From Winogradskyella haliclonae (lineage in GTDB: Bacteria; Bacteroidota; Bacteroidia; Flavobacteriales; Flavobacteriaceae): DNA of 64,000 nucleotides. A program made the translations under genes and the position numbers. Location of the stretch: NCBI RefSeq assembly GCF_014635865.1, contig NZ_BMDQ01000002.1, positions 1 to 64,000 of the forward strand. The letters are read 5' to 3'. The first letter of the stretch is position 1. The number at the start of each line of letters is the position of its first letter. A model generated the notes under the pieces. The model saw only the letters and a list, made by a program, of their open reading frames with translations, ran no database searches and had not been told where the DNA came from. Below are positions 44,283 to 54,149 of this stretch, in pieces.

Positions 44283-47027
44283 TTATTCTACAATAAGTTT
44301 TCTAGTAACATTTTTATCACCATCATTAACTTTCATGATATAAATACCAGTACTTACAGTATTGAGATTGATTTGTTTATCAAATCTTGACGTTGAACCG
44401 TAATTTTTATTATATACAAGTTTCCCCGATATGTCATAAACACTAACATCTATATCTTTACCAGAACTAGAGTTAAATTGTAACGTAAAATCTCCTTTAC
44501 TAGGATTAGGGAATAACGCAAAATCATTTAATTCAAAATCGTTATCCCCTAGTACGGCTTCGGTTATGCCTGAGCAGACAGTTATAGTTACTGAGTCTAT
44601 TGTACCATTATTTGCTGCAACAGTATCTGTAATGAAAAATACCCATTGACCATTAGAATTTTGGCCATCTATTGCTGATAGTGGTTCTGCTGGCATTGCT
44701 GAACCACCAGTGTTTATTGCTGAACAATTTAAAGTAGAAGCTTCATCATCAAATGTGATATTTGAGTTTGCAGTACCACCACAACTACCGTTAATCAACT
44801 CTTGTAAACCAGCTGTATCTTCTGGACCTCTAATGCCATGAAAAATTTCGCCATTATTTGGATGAGTCATATTAACTGTAACATCTACATCAGTAATAAC
44901 TTCAGAATCATTTATAGTTAGACCATATCCAGTATAATTTGTTGTGCTAAAAGGAATTGTTTGATTTATATTAAACGTATAATCAGTACATGTTTCATTA
45001 TTAACTATGGTATAATTACCAATAGCGAAAAACGATTTATTTATAGCAAAATAAATATTACCCACTGCTTCAACTTTGATTCTGCAATCGCCTGAGGTTA
45101 CTCCGGAAGGAAAAGTAATTGTTTCAGACCCATCATTACTTGTATTTGCAGCTAAAGTCGTATTAAAATTTAATCCACCATCAGTAGAAAGCAAAATATT
45201 TACTTGTGATGTATTAATGCCATTAGCTGTGGTACCGGCAACATCCCATTCTACAGTTGTTGATGAATTTTCTGCAAAAACAACTGGCGTAGACTGTGTA
45301 GTGACTTGAAAAGGACCTGTATTTACAACGGTAACTACCATATCACTTCTATTGGTCTGACCACCATTGGGAGATTGATTGTCTCTAACAGTTAGTGCAA
45401 AATTCATAGTACGTGCTACATTTGGTATCACTTCCCATTGAGGCGTAAGATTATCAGCAAGTATATCACTTAATTGTGGAAATGTTCTATCTCCTGTAGA
45501 TTGAGATGGTCTAGATCTGAACATAGGTCCACTTGCATCAGTAGGAGAAGGTTGACCTGCACCTATAATTGCTCCATTGTCTACTTGTTCCCAGTTGTAA
45601 GAAATCGTACCTCCATCTGGATCACTTCCTGTACCTGTTAATGTAAATGCTGTTCCAAAAGGAATAGTATAATTAGCTCCAGCATTTGCTGTAGGTGCTA
45701 GATTACTATTTGCTGTATTTACAGAACAGGTTGGAAAACCTGCATAAGCACCTGTGGCGGTTATTCTCTCGTACATTTCATCAATACTTATAGCGTTAAA
45801 ATGGTCATCACTATTAGATTGAATATTGTCACCAGCACAAATCCCAGCATATGCCATAATAGTTGAACCACTTCCTGGTTCTACAGAGGTGGCTGCAGTT
45901 CTGTTTCCACCTGCACAATTCCCTTGGCTTCCATTAAACGTATGTCTAGCACCAAAATGATGCCCAATCTCATGTGCAACAAAGTCTACATCATATGGGT
46001 CACCTACAGGGCTTGGTAAGCCAGTAACAGCTCTTGCTTTATTATTACCAAAACCACCAGTTCCATCAGTACAAATTCCTCCTAGAGAAGCAACACCACC
46101 GCCTCCAGTTGAGAATACATGACCAACATCATAATTTGCAGTACCAATATTTGAATCTATAATTGATTGATTTTGATTTAGCATGGTAAAACCATCATTA
46201 TTTGTATAACCATCATTTTCTGCAAGAAAAATTATGCTAGTATTATCTACCAACACCATTGTTGCAGATAAGTCTCTTTCATATAGGCCATTAACTCTAG
46301 TCATAGTTACATTCATTGCTGCTAATACAGTTGCTCTCCTTTCAGCATCAGTGGTTTCTATTTGAGGAGAAGCATCTATATGAAAATTTGAATATTCTTG
46401 AGTTGATGCTAATGCGAAACGAAATGTTCTTAGCATTTGGTCATTTGCATTTCTTTGAGTGTTAACATTTAAATCTCTTTCATTAGTCCTAGAATCTATC
46501 TCTTCAATTAATTGACAACCTATGCGGTCTATATCCGAATATAAATTTTCTTTAGCATACAATATGTATGTGTTTAAGTCTGAAGTATAAGGGTCTATGT
46601 AATAGGTTTTTCCAATGGTGTAGATAGAAGCGTGGAAACCAAATACTGTTGTACTAAAGCGCATAGTTGTACCTGGGTTATCTATATTAATACCAACATA
46701 AGATTGAATTTCTGGATGTTTTGCAGCAAACTCAGGTTCCATAATTGAAGCTTCATAAATCTGATAGCGTTCCATATCTCCATTAGCATTAGGAAATTTT
46801 ACAAAAAGGTCAGATGCTTCATTTGAATTTCTACTGATAGCGTTGCTTAAAGAATTTCTAATACCTTCAAAATTTAGGTTATAAACATCAAATTTTGAGG
46901 GTGTAGAATTTCGTTCAACCAATTGGTCTTGCTTAATTCTATTTGTGTTAGTTTTTGACCAAAACGATTTTTCTTGCGAAAAGCCTATTAATGGTAGAAT
47001 TAAAAGTAATAAGTAAATCTTTTTCAT
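44283..47027 (-). CDS. Secreted reprolysin-like (M12B) metalloprotease with P domain and T9SS tail
   Basis: A 914-residue secreted metzincin. A signal peptide (1-17, IGFS|Q) and a propeptide-like region precede the catalytic domain with AHEIGHHFGARH (H352, E353, H356, H362) and Met-turn IMAYAGIC. An Ig/PKD-like region follows (FTLTGTGSDPDGGTISYNW), then a proprotein convertase P domain (DVTVNMTHPNNGEIFHGIRG, NGQWVFFITDTVAANNG). The last 75 residues (FALFPNPSKGDFTLQF, GIYIMKVNDG) are a type A type IX sorting domain. So it should be exported through the T9SS. Confidence 0.94.
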   Translation of the reverse strand: MKKIYLLLLILPLIGFSQEKSFWSKTNTNRIKQDQLVERNSTPSKFDVYNLNFEGIRNSLSNAISRNSNEASDLFVKFPNANGDMERYQIYEASIMEPEFAAKHPEIQSYVGINIDNPGTTMRFSTTVFGFHASIYTIGKTYYIDPYTSDLNTYILYAKENLYSDIDRIGCQLIEEIDSRTNERDLNVNTQRNANDQMLRTFRFALASTQEYSNFHIDASPQIETTDAERRATVLAAMNVTMTRVNGLYERDLSATMVLVDNTSIIFLAENDGYTNNDGFTMLNQNQSIIDSNIGTANYDVGHVFSTGGGGVASLGGICTDGTGGFGNNKARAVTGLPSPVGDPYDVDFVAHEIGHHFGARHTFNGSQGNCAGGNRTAATSVEPGSGSTIMAYAGICAGDNIQSNSDDHFNAISIDEMYERITATGAYAGFPTCSVNTANSNLAPTANAGANYTIPFGTAFTLTGTGSDPDGGTISYNWEQVDNGAIIGAGQPSPTDASGPMFRSRPSQSTGDRTFPQLSDILADNLTPQWEVIPNVARTMNFALTVRDNQSPNGGQTNRSDMVVTVVNTGPFQVTTQSTPVVFAENSSTTVEWDVAGTTANGINTSQVNILLSTDGGLNFNTTLAANTSNDGSETITFPSGVTSGDCRIKVEAVGNIYFAINKSFFAIGNYTIVNNETCTDYTFNINQTIPFSTTNYTGYGLTINDSEVITDVDVTVNMTHPNNGEIFHGIRGPEDTAGLQELINGSCGGTANSNITFDDEASTLNCSAINTGGSAMPAEPLSAIDGQNSNGQWVFFITDTVAANNGTIDSVTITVCSGITEAVLGDNDFELNDFALFPNPSKGDFTLQFNSSSGKDIDVSVYDISGKLVYNKNYGSTSRFDKQINLNTVSTGIYIMKVNDGDKNVTRKLIVE

Positions 47028-47096
47028 AAGAATTAATTTTTAGAATTATAAATTTACAAGATTTTTGGATAATTACTTAATAAATCATAATGTAAG

Positions 47097-47858
47097 TTAT
47101 AAGGTTTTAATATCTGTTAGTTCTAACCCTAGAAATAATAGCTTATGAAAAGTGGGTAATTGTGCTCCAGTCTTGGTAATTGTCCAATCATTCCAGGAAG
47201 CTTCAAGTCCACTTATAGGAAGAATATCTACCCACATTTTATAACCAGTTGGTTTTCCACTTTCATTAAAAAGCCATAAGTATGAATCTCCTGGTGTACT
47301 TCCGCCTGAGATATAAGTTACTAAAAGTGCTTCTTTACTATCTCCAGTTTTGACCAATTGTCGCTCTGCACCTTTATCAAAAACTTTGTAAGGGGCTACT
47401 AACCAAAAAGAATCGTTGTTAAAATAGGCTAGTGCCTTATCAACATATTTTTGTTTTTCAATGCCCCTATATTCTTGATTTATGATATACACTTTAGAGT
47501 CATCAAGTTGTTTAAATTTCAGCATCACTTTAAAGTCTTTCCATGTGACCTCACAACTATCTACTGATTTATACCATTTGTAGCTATGTTGACCCTTAAA
47601 AGTCCACTCTATATAATCGGTATTTTTATAAGCTTCATAATCGAGTGCGTTAAGCATTTTTGTTGCTAATTGGTCGGCTTGGACCCCAGCTTTTCCATTT
47701 GGTAATTCTTCGTCATATTTCAGATAGATATAACCAAAAAAGAGAAGCGTTGGTAATGTTATAAAAATGACTAATCCACCTATGAATTTTAATATTCTGA
47801 ATAGTTTTTGCTTTAGTGTAAGCTTACCGAATGGTTTTATTTTTTTAAATCTAAACAC
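47097..47858 (-). CDS. Membrane-anchored protein, unknown function
   Basis: A 253-residue protein with one N-terminal transmembrane helix (about 24-46, FIGGLVIFITLPTLLFFGYIY) after a basic cytoplasmic stretch, and a large periplasmic part containing YIEWTFKGQHSYKWYKS and WLFNESGKPTGYKMWVDI. The latter resembles beta-sheet proteins of the DUF type in Flavobacteria, but I recognise no family. It lies 40 bp downstream of the gamma-glutamyltransferase gene on the same strand. Confidence 0.6.
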   Translation of the reverse strand: MFRFKKIKPFGKLTLKQKLFRILKFIGGLVIFITLPTLLFFGYIYLKYDEELPNGKAGVQADQLATKMLNALDYEAYKNTDYIEWTFKGQHSYKWYKSVDSCEVTWKDFKVMLKFKQLDDSKVYIINQEYRGIEKQKYVDKALAYFNNDSFWLVAPYKVFDKGAERQLVKTGDSKEALLVTYISGGSTPGDSYLWLFNESGKPTGYKMWVDILPISGLEASWNDWTITKTGAQLPTFHKLLFLGLELTDIKTL

Positions 47859-47898
47859 GATGTATTTTTTAAACTTTAAAATTATAATATTAAATCAT

Positions 47899-49599
47899 TT
47901 AGAATCCAATTGCTGTATCATCACCACGCTTGTCGGCACCACCTTCTAGTTTACCGTTTTCTAAAATTAAGATACCGTCAACTTTTCCTATTACTGGTGT
48001 GCGCTTTTCATTAATAATATAACCTTTGGTTTTTAGCTGATTTTTTAAATCATCACTAAAAGAATTTGGTTCCATTCGTATCTCGTCGGGTAACCACTGG
48101 TTATGAAACCTTGGCGCATTTACAGCTTCTTGCATAGTCATGTTAAACTCATGAACATTTAAAATTGTTTGCAAAACTGATGTTATAATTGTAGAACCTC
48201 CAGGCGTACCAAGTGTCATAAATAATTCGCCATCTTTTTCTACTATAGTAGGCGTCATAGAGCTTAGCATCCTTTTTTCTGGCGCAATACTATTGGCTTC
48301 AGCACCGATAAGTCCATAGTAATTTGGTTCACCTGGTTTAGAACTAAAATCGTCCATCTCGTTATTAAGAAAAAAACCTAACTCATTTGCGTATACTTTT
48401 GAACCATAACCGCCATTAAGAGTTGTGGTCACAGCAATGGCATTGCCAAATTGATCCACGATGGAGTAATGTGTGGTTTCTTCACTTTCATAACCAATAA
48501 TTTTTCCATGAGAAATTGAGTCAACAGCAGTTGCAACTACAAACGAAAAATCATTCATACGTTCATCTAAATACACACTACTTGTTAATGTTTCAATAGG
48601 AATATCTACAAAATCAGGATCACCAAGGTAATAACTACGGTCTGCGTATGCTCGTTTTTCTGCTTCTACTAATACCTGAATTGTTTTTAAAGAATTATGT
48701 CCATAACCACTTAAATCAAAATCTTCAACCATTGTCATAATTTGATTCAAACATACGCCACCGGAAGATGGAGGTGACATTGATGTTATAGTTAAATCAT
48801 CATATTGAAATTGTATAGGTGTTCGCCATTTTGCTTCATATTTAGCTAAATCTTCAAGAGTAATAATACTTCCTTTGTCTTGAAGAAAATCTACTAGTAC
48901 CTTAGCAGTTTCGCCTTTATAGAATTCGTCTCTACCGTTAGTTGCAATTCGCTTTAGGGTATTGGCTAAAGACGTATTCTGAATTTTGTTTCCGGCTTTT
49001 AAAGAGCTGTTAAAAGGTATTTCTTTATTATTAACGGCTTTAAAAATACTGTCGTAACTAGTAAATCGTTCTTCTTGTTGTTTGGTAATAGAAAAACCAT
49101 TATTAGCCAAATCGATAACAGGCTGTAGTATTGTTTTTACATCGAGTTTACCAAAACGTTCTTGCGCTTTAAAAATTCCTGCAATAGTACCTGGAACTCC
49201 AATAGCTAGGGGACCAACAGTACTTTTATTTTTAATGACATTACCATCCTTATCTAAGTACATATCTTTTGTTGCTTCCAAAGGCGCTTTTTCACGATAG
49301 TCTAAGGCGCCAATTTCTCCGTCCGCAAGTCTGTAAACTAAAAATCCGCCGCCTCCTAAATTACCAGCATATGGGTAAGTTACAGCAAGCGCCATTTCTG
49401 TAGCCATCATGGCATCAAAAGCATTCCCACCAAGCTCTAAGATTTGAGAGCCTATTTTGGAGGCCTCCTCACGCGCACTCACTACCATTGCTTGGTCAGT
49501 AACTAGTCCACGGTTATTATCAATGTTTTTAATCTTTTTTGATGCTTCTTGACAATTAAAAAATAACAACAATAGTATTAAAAAGGATAGGTTTCTCAT
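47899..49599 (-). CDS. ggt: Gamma-glutamyltransferase (lipoprotein form)
   Basis: GGT cleaves glutathione and transfers its gamma-glutamyl group; the precursor self-cleaves. The 566-residue protein has a lipobox (LLFFNC, Cys16), the N-terminal large-subunit motif GGGFLVYR, and the autoprocessing nucleophile T375 in EETTHYSIVD, with the substrate-binding block LGTPGGSTIITSVLQT. Length fits. It overlaps AcpH by 4 bp. Being a lipoprotein, it acts in the periplasm or at the outer membrane. Confidence 0.95.
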   Translation of the reverse strand: MRNLSFLILLLLFFNCQEASKKIKNIDNNRGLVTDQAMVVSAREEASKIGSQILELGGNAFDAMMATEMALAVTYPYAGNLGGGGFLVYRLADGEIGALDYREKAPLEATKDMYLDKDGNVIKNKSTVGPLAIGVPGTIAGIFKAQERFGKLDVKTILQPVIDLANNGFSITKQQEERFTSYDSIFKAVNNKEIPFNSSLKAGNKIQNTSLANTLKRIATNGRDEFYKGETAKVLVDFLQDKGSIITLEDLAKYEAKWRTPIQFQYDDLTITSMSPPSSGGVCLNQIMTMVEDFDLSGYGHNSLKTIQVLVEAEKRAYADRSYYLGDPDFVDIPIETLTSSVYLDERMNDFSFVVATAVDSISHGKIIGYESEETTHYSIVDQFGNAIAVTTTLNGGYGSKVYANELGFFLNNEMDDFSSKPGEPNYYGLIGAEANSIAPEKRMLSSMTPTIVEKDGELFMTLGTPGGSTIITSVLQTILNVHEFNMTMQEAVNAPRFHNQWLPDEIRMEPNSFSDDLKNQLKTKGYIINEKRTPVIGKVDGILILENGKLEGGADKRGDDTAIGF

Positions 49600-50198
49600 A
49601 GATTATATTCTTTTTCTAAAGCAATTCGCTTAGTGTTAGTTGCTTCGGTTAAATCTTTAAAAAATTGCGTAAAATCATTTTCAAATGCTTTGTAATAAAG
49701 CTTAAGTTCTTTAGTAGCTTCATTCATTTTAGAGCGGCCTCTAGTACGTCGATTCATGCCGTCTAAAACTTTTTGAATACCTTCTACTGATGCGTAACTT
49801 AACAGCCAATTATCGGCAATCATATATGGTGATAATTTTTTAAATCTTTCAGGAAGAATTTCAAAGTTCTCATTAAGATTGCTATAAAAATTTTGTATAA
49901 AATCTTCTATTGGTATATCGGAATACTCTTTCCAATTTTTTGCTAAAAAATGATCATAGAATATGTCTACGATAACTCCACTGTAATGCCCATAAGCCTT
50001 GTGCAATCGTTTTGTACTTTGCCTAAATGTTTCATGACTATCAGTGTAAGAATCAATAAAACGATGCAAAACTATACCGGCTTGCATAGCTTCAGGGTAT
50101 TTAGAAAAACGCTTTCCTCTTATACCGTCAGCTGCAAAGTTGCCAATAGTAAGTAATTTGTTATTGCCAGAAAGGTAAATGTGGGCCAAAAAGTTCAT
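49596..50198 (-). CDS. acpH: Acyl carrier protein phosphodiesterase (AcpH)
   Basis: AcpH removes the phosphopantetheine arm from acyl carrier protein. The 200-residue protein has the family start MNFLAHIYLSG, then GNFAADGIRGKRFSKYP, VLHRFIDSYTDSH and IVDIFYDHFLAKNW, with the conserved Asp/His pairs of an HD-like domain. The stop codon overlaps the ggt start by 4 bp. Cytoplasmic, so the coupling to the periplasmic GGT is probably genomic only. Confidence 0.9.
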   Translation of the reverse strand: MNFLAHIYLSGNNKLLTIGNFAADGIRGKRFSKYPEAMQAGIVLHRFIDSYTDSHETFRQSTKRLHKAYGHYSGVIVDIFYDHFLAKNWKEYSDIPIEDFIQNFYSNLNENFEILPERFKKLSPYMIADNWLLSYASVEGIQKVLDGMNRRTRGRSKMNEATKELKLYYKAFENDFTQFFKDLTEATNTKRIALEKEYNL

Positions 50199-50243
50199 TG
50201 CTCGAATTTACAAATTCATACTCACAAAATGCCATTAACTAAT

Positions 50244-50251
50244 TATATTTG
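50244..50251 (+). promoter_or_regulatory. -7 element of glmM promoter
   Basis: TATATTTG followed by C is an exact TAnnTTTGC match. A start near 50257 gives a 12-nt leader before the ATG at 50269. No -33 TTG is seen at the usual spacing. Confidence 0.5.
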
Positions 50252-50268
50252 CGTAAAACATAAAATAC

Positions 50269-51657
50269 ATGACATTAATAAAATCTATATCAGGAATTAG
50301 AGGCACAATTGGTGGAAAAGTTGAAGATAATTTAACACCTATTGATGCTGTGAAATTTGCGGCAGCATACGGAACATGGCTTAAGCAACAACGTAATAAG
50401 GATAACTATCGTGTTGTTGTTGGACGAGATGCTAGGATTTCTGGAGAAATGATACAGAGTTTAGTTATGAATACTTTAGTGGGTATGGGAATTCATGTTA
50501 TAGACTTAGGTTTGTCAACAACGCCTACTGTTGAAGTAGCTGTGCCTATGGAACATGCAGATGGCGGTATTATACTTACTGCAAGTCACAACCCTAAACA
50601 ATGGAATGCATTAAAACTATTAAATGCTAAAGGTGAATTTTTGAACGGTATTGAAGGAAAAAAAATATTAGATATTGCAGAATCATCAAATATGACTTTT
50701 GCAGAAGTTGATGATTTGGGAAAGATTACTAAAAATGACGCTTATATTGATTTGCATATTGATGAAGTTTTAGATTTGCCATTGGTGAATAAAGATGCGA
50801 TTGAAGCTGCAAATTTTAAAGTTGTAGTAGATGGTGTTAACTCAACAGGCGGCATTGCCATTCCTTTGTTATTAGAGCGTTTAGGCGTAGAACCTGTTAA
50901 GTTATATTGTAATCCAACCGGGCACTTTCCACATAATCCAGAACCTTTAAAAGAACATTTAGGAGATTTGGCTAAATCTGTTGTAGATAACCATGCAGAT
51001 TTTGGAATTGTTGTAGATCCAGATGTTGATCGCTTGGCTTTTATGGATGAGAAAGGTGAGATGTTTGGTGAGGAATATACTTTAGTAGCTTGTGCAGATT
51101 ATGTGTTGAGCAAAACACCGGGAAATACAGTTAGTAATATGAGCTCTACTAGAGCCTTACGCGATGTTACTGTTAAGCACGGCGGTAATTATGAAGCGAG
51201 CGCCGTTGGAGAAGTTAATGTTGTAGAACTAATGAAAAAGAATAATGCTATAATAGGTGGAGAAGGTAATGGCGGTATTATATTTCCAGAATCACATTAT
51301 GGACGTGACGCTTTAGTTGGTGTCGCTTTATTTTTAAGCTTATTAGCTGAAAAAAGAATTAGAGTAAGTGAACTTAGAGCCTCATATCCAAATTACTTTA
51401 TGAGCAAAAAGAAAATACAACTAACACCAGACTTGGATGTTGATGGTATTTTGAAAACTATGCAAACTAACTACAGTCATGAGAATTTAACGACTATTGA
51501 TGGTGTAAAAATAGATTTTGCAAACAGTTGGGTGCATTTAAGAAAGAGTAATACTGAACCAATTATTAGAATATATACTGAAGCACCTTCTCAAAATGAA
51601 GCCGATATACTTGCTGATAGAATAATTGGTGAGATTAAAGCCATTGCTAATATTTAG
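50269..51657 (+). CDS. glmM: Phosphoglucosamine mutase
   Basis: GlmM converts glucosamine 6-phosphate to glucosamine 1-phosphate for UDP-GlcNAc synthesis. The 462-residue protein has the catalytic serine S106 in TASHNPKQWNALKLL, the metal loop VVDPDVDRLAFMDEKG, the sugar-binding GEGNGGIIFPESHYGRDA and the phosphate-binding RKSNTEPIIRIY. Length is normal. A TAnnTTTGC box precedes it; the class V aminotransferase follows 33 bp downstream with its own box. Confidence 0.93.
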   Translation: MTLIKSISGIRGTIGGKVEDNLTPIDAVKFAAAYGTWLKQQRNKDNYRVVVGRDARISGEMIQSLVMNTLVGMGIHVIDLGLSTTPTVEVAVPMEHADGGIILTASHNPKQWNALKLLNAKGEFLNGIEGKKILDIAESSNMTFAEVDDLGKITKNDAYIDLHIDEVLDLPLVNKDAIEAANFKVVVDGVNSTGGIAIPLLLERLGVEPVKLYCNPTGHFPHNPEPLKEHLGDLAKSVVDNHADFGIVVDPDVDRLAFMDEKGEMFGEEYTLVACADYVLSKTPGNTVSNMSSTRALRDVTVKHGGNYEASAVGEVNVVELMKKNNAIIGGEGNGGIIFPESHYGRDALVGVALFLSLLAEKRIRVSELRASYPNYFMSKKKIQLTPDLDVDGILKTMQTNYSHENLTTIDGVKIDFANSWVHLRKSNTEPIIRIYTEAPSQNEADILADRIIGEIKAIANI

Positions 51658-51665
51658 TACTTTTG
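51658..51665 (+). promoter_or_regulatory. -7 element before the class V aminotransferase gene
   Basis: TACTTTTG followed by C matches TAnnTTTGC, gives a leader of about 20 nt and begins within the glmM stop region. No -33 TTG is found. Confidence 0.42.
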
Positions 51666-51690
51666 CAATGAAACAATTATTAGTTTAATA

Positions 51691-53196
51691 ATGATATCAA
51701 CACCAATCTCTCAGTCAAAAACAGAATTAGAAGTTTACTTCGATAAATTCCGTGAGCATATTATTGGTCATGACCAAACGTTTCATTCGCCTTATGGTGA
51801 ACAAAAAATAATTTATACAGATTGGACCGCTTCGGGTCGTTTGTATAGACCTATAGAGGAGAAGTTGCTTAATGACTTTGGACCTTTTGTTGCTAATACG
51901 CATACCGAGACTACTGTTTCTGGTACAGCAATGACCAAAGCATATCATAAAGCTAAAACTATTATAAAAGAGCACGTCAATTGTAATGAAGATGATGTGC
52001 TTATTGTTTCAGGTAATGGAATGACGGGTGTTGTTAATAAATTTCAACGTATTCTAGGATTAAAAGTGCCTGAAAACTTAAGGGATTATACTAATATACC
52101 TGAAGAGATGCGCCCAATAGTATTTGTGTCTCATATGGAACATCATTCTAATCAAACCTCATGGTTAGAAACGATGGCTAAAGTAGAGGTTATTCCCCCA
52201 GGAGACGATGGGTTGTTCAGTCTAGAAAACTTAGAAAGCCTTCTTGAAAAGCATAAAGATTGTACCATTAAAATTGCATCGGTAATTGCGGGTTCTAATG
52301 TTACAGGTATACAAACACCGTATCATGACATTGCAAAATTGATGCATAAAAATGGAGGTGTGTGTTTTGTAGATTTTGCGTGTTCTGCACCTTATGTAGA
52401 AATAAATATGCATCCTGAAGATGAAGATGAACGTTTAGATGCTATTTTCTTTTCACCACATAAGTTTTTGGGTGGTCCAGGTACTTCAGGAGTATTGGTT
52501 TTTAGTAAAAAATTATATAAAAATATGGTGCCTGATTGTCCAGGAGGTGGTACTGTAAGTTGGACAAACCCATGGGGAGAACATAAATATATAGATAATA
52601 TTGAAGAGCGAGAAGATGGCGGTACACCAGGCTTTCTTCAAACTATAAAAACCGCACTTTCTATTAATCTAAAAGAGCAAATGGGTGTCTCTAATATTTT
52701 GAAACGTGAGCACGAATTAGTTGACATTATTTTTAAACGTCTAGAACCTATAAAAAATATAAACATCCTTGCAGGACAACATAAAGATAGGCTAGGTGTT
52801 ATTTCGTTTTATATAGATGATTTGCATTACAATTTAGGTGTTAAATTACTTAATGATAAATTTGGTATTCAAACCCGAGGCGGCTGTAGTTGTGCTGGTA
52901 CCTATGGGCATTTTTTATTGCATGTGGATCAGAAAACATCCAAGGAATTAACAGACGAAATAACTATTGGAGATTTAGTACGCAAGCCAGGTTGGTTGCG
53001 GATGTCTATTCATCCGACTACAACAAACCAAGAAATTGAATTTGTTTGCGATAGTATTATTCAATTAGCCCAATACCATGAAAAATGGGCTTTAGATTAC
53101 GAGTATTCGAGATGTAATAACGAGTTTGTTCACAAATCTCAAATCGATAGACCCTGTAATGTTACGCCAGTAGACGACTGGTTTAATTTAGATTAA
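51691..53196 (+). CDS. Class V PLP-dependent aminotransferase / cysteine desulfurase-like enzyme
   Basis: A 501-residue PLP enzyme of the class V fold. The lysine that binds PLP is K258 in FFSPHKFLGGPGTSG, preceded by VCFVDFACSAPYVEI with the cofactor Asp. Near the C-terminus RGGCSCAGTYGHFLLHVD carries a cysteine as in the SufS/NifS group. It is about 90 residues longer than SufS, with extensions at both ends. Whether it acts on cysteine, selenocysteine or another amino acid cannot be decided here. It has its own promoter-like box. Confidence 0.85.
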   Translation: MISTPISQSKTELEVYFDKFREHIIGHDQTFHSPYGEQKIIYTDWTASGRLYRPIEEKLLNDFGPFVANTHTETTVSGTAMTKAYHKAKTIIKEHVNCNEDDVLIVSGNGMTGVVNKFQRILGLKVPENLRDYTNIPEEMRPIVFVSHMEHHSNQTSWLETMAKVEVIPPGDDGLFSLENLESLLEKHKDCTIKIASVIAGSNVTGIQTPYHDIAKLMHKNGGVCFVDFACSAPYVEINMHPEDEDERLDAIFFSPHKFLGGPGTSGVLVFSKKLYKNMVPDCPGGGTVSWTNPWGEHKYIDNIEEREDGGTPGFLQTIKTALSINLKEQMGVSNILKREHELVDIIFKRLEPIKNINILAGQHKDRLGVISFYIDDLHYNLGVKLLNDKFGIQTRGGCSCAGTYGHFLLHVDQKTSKELTDEITIGDLVRKPGWLRMSIHPTTTNQEIEFVCDSIIQLAQYHEKWALDYEYSRCNNEFVHKSQIDRPCNVTPVDDWFNLD

Positions 53197-53203
53197 AACT
53201 CAT

Positions 53204-54094
53204 CTACTTCAATTCTGAAGGAACTTTATCTCTATGCTTCCAACGTTTATGTGTCCATAAATAATATTCTGGTTTTGTCTTTATTTGAGCTTCTAAAAAA
53301 TGATTAAATTTTTTAGTGATAGCATATTTTTCTTCTTCCTTTGGTCTCTCTGAAATTATCTTAATCTCAGCTTCATAATAACCACGTTTAACTTTTTCGA
53401 TTTGTGCAAAACCAACAGGGAAATCATTAGTTTTAGCTGTTAATTCTGCTCCAATGAAACATGGTACATTTATGCCCATAAACTCTAACCAGTGATTACT
53501 AGGTTTTAATTTTGGAGATTGATCACTTAAAAAAGCAATCATTCTTGGGTCATTTTTTTCCTTGATTTGTTTAATGCGGTCTACAGTATTTTTTGTGTCT
53601 ACTAGTTCGGTATTGAATTTTCCTCTTACTTTCTTTGCAAGTCTATCAAAATAGGGGTTAGCTATCTTCTTATAAATACCAAGCCCTGCAATGTCAATGT
53701 GAGATTGTATAACGGTAGACCACTCGTAACTTGCATAATGACCATACATTAAAACCACACTTGTGTTATGAGAGGTGAGACGTTTAAGGTTTTCTGGATT
53801 TTTAATTATAAATCGCTTGTCTAATTCTTTTTTAGAAACAGTAAGGGTTTTTATCATTTCCAAGAATAAATCACATAAGTGGCTGTAAAATTTTGAACAA
53901 ATGGTTTCAATTTCCTTTTTACTTTTTTCTGGAAAAACAAGTCTAAGATTAGCTTTTACTACCTTTTTGCGATATTTAAAAATTCTGAAAATAAGGAAGT
54001 AAAACACATCAGACAAAGCATAAAGTAAGCGAAATGGCAAAATAGAAATTAGCCATAGTACTGGGTATATTATGATGTAAGCGAGTAGTTGCAT
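53204..54094 (-). CDS. LpxL/HtrB-like lipid A acyltransferase
   Basis: A 296-residue late acyltransferase-like protein. An N-terminal membrane segment (about 3-20) is followed by the HX4E motif MYGHYASYEWS, the KIANPYFDRLAKKVRG segment and FLSDQSPK, as in the LpxL/LpxM family that adds secondary acyl chains to lipid A. It is convergent with the aminotransferase gene (8-bp gap). The acyl chain and acceptor are unknown. Confidence 0.86.
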   Translation of the reverse strand: MQLLAYIIIYPVLWLISILPFRLLYALSDVFYFLIFRIFKYRKKVVKANLRLVFPEKSKKEIETICSKFYSHLCDLFLEMIKTLTVSKKELDKRFIIKNPENLKRLTSHNTSVVLMYGHYASYEWSTVIQSHIDIAGLGIYKKIANPYFDRLAKKVRGKFNTELVDTKNTVDRIKQIKEKNDPRMIAFLSDQSPKLKPSNHWLEFMGINVPCFIGAELTAKTNDFPVGFAQIEKVKRGYYEAEIKIISERPKEEEKYAITKKFNHFLEAQIKTKPEYYLWTHKRWKHRDKVPSELK

Positions 54095-54149
54095 TTACTT
54101 CAGTTATAAAGTACAAATATATTTATATTTGAAGTTTAATAGGAAGTAT

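Noticed and set aside
53204..54094. LpxL-like gene with the KdnB cluster as one lipid A system
   Set aside because: They lie 36 kb apart on opposite strands, so only a shared general pathway can be claimed.
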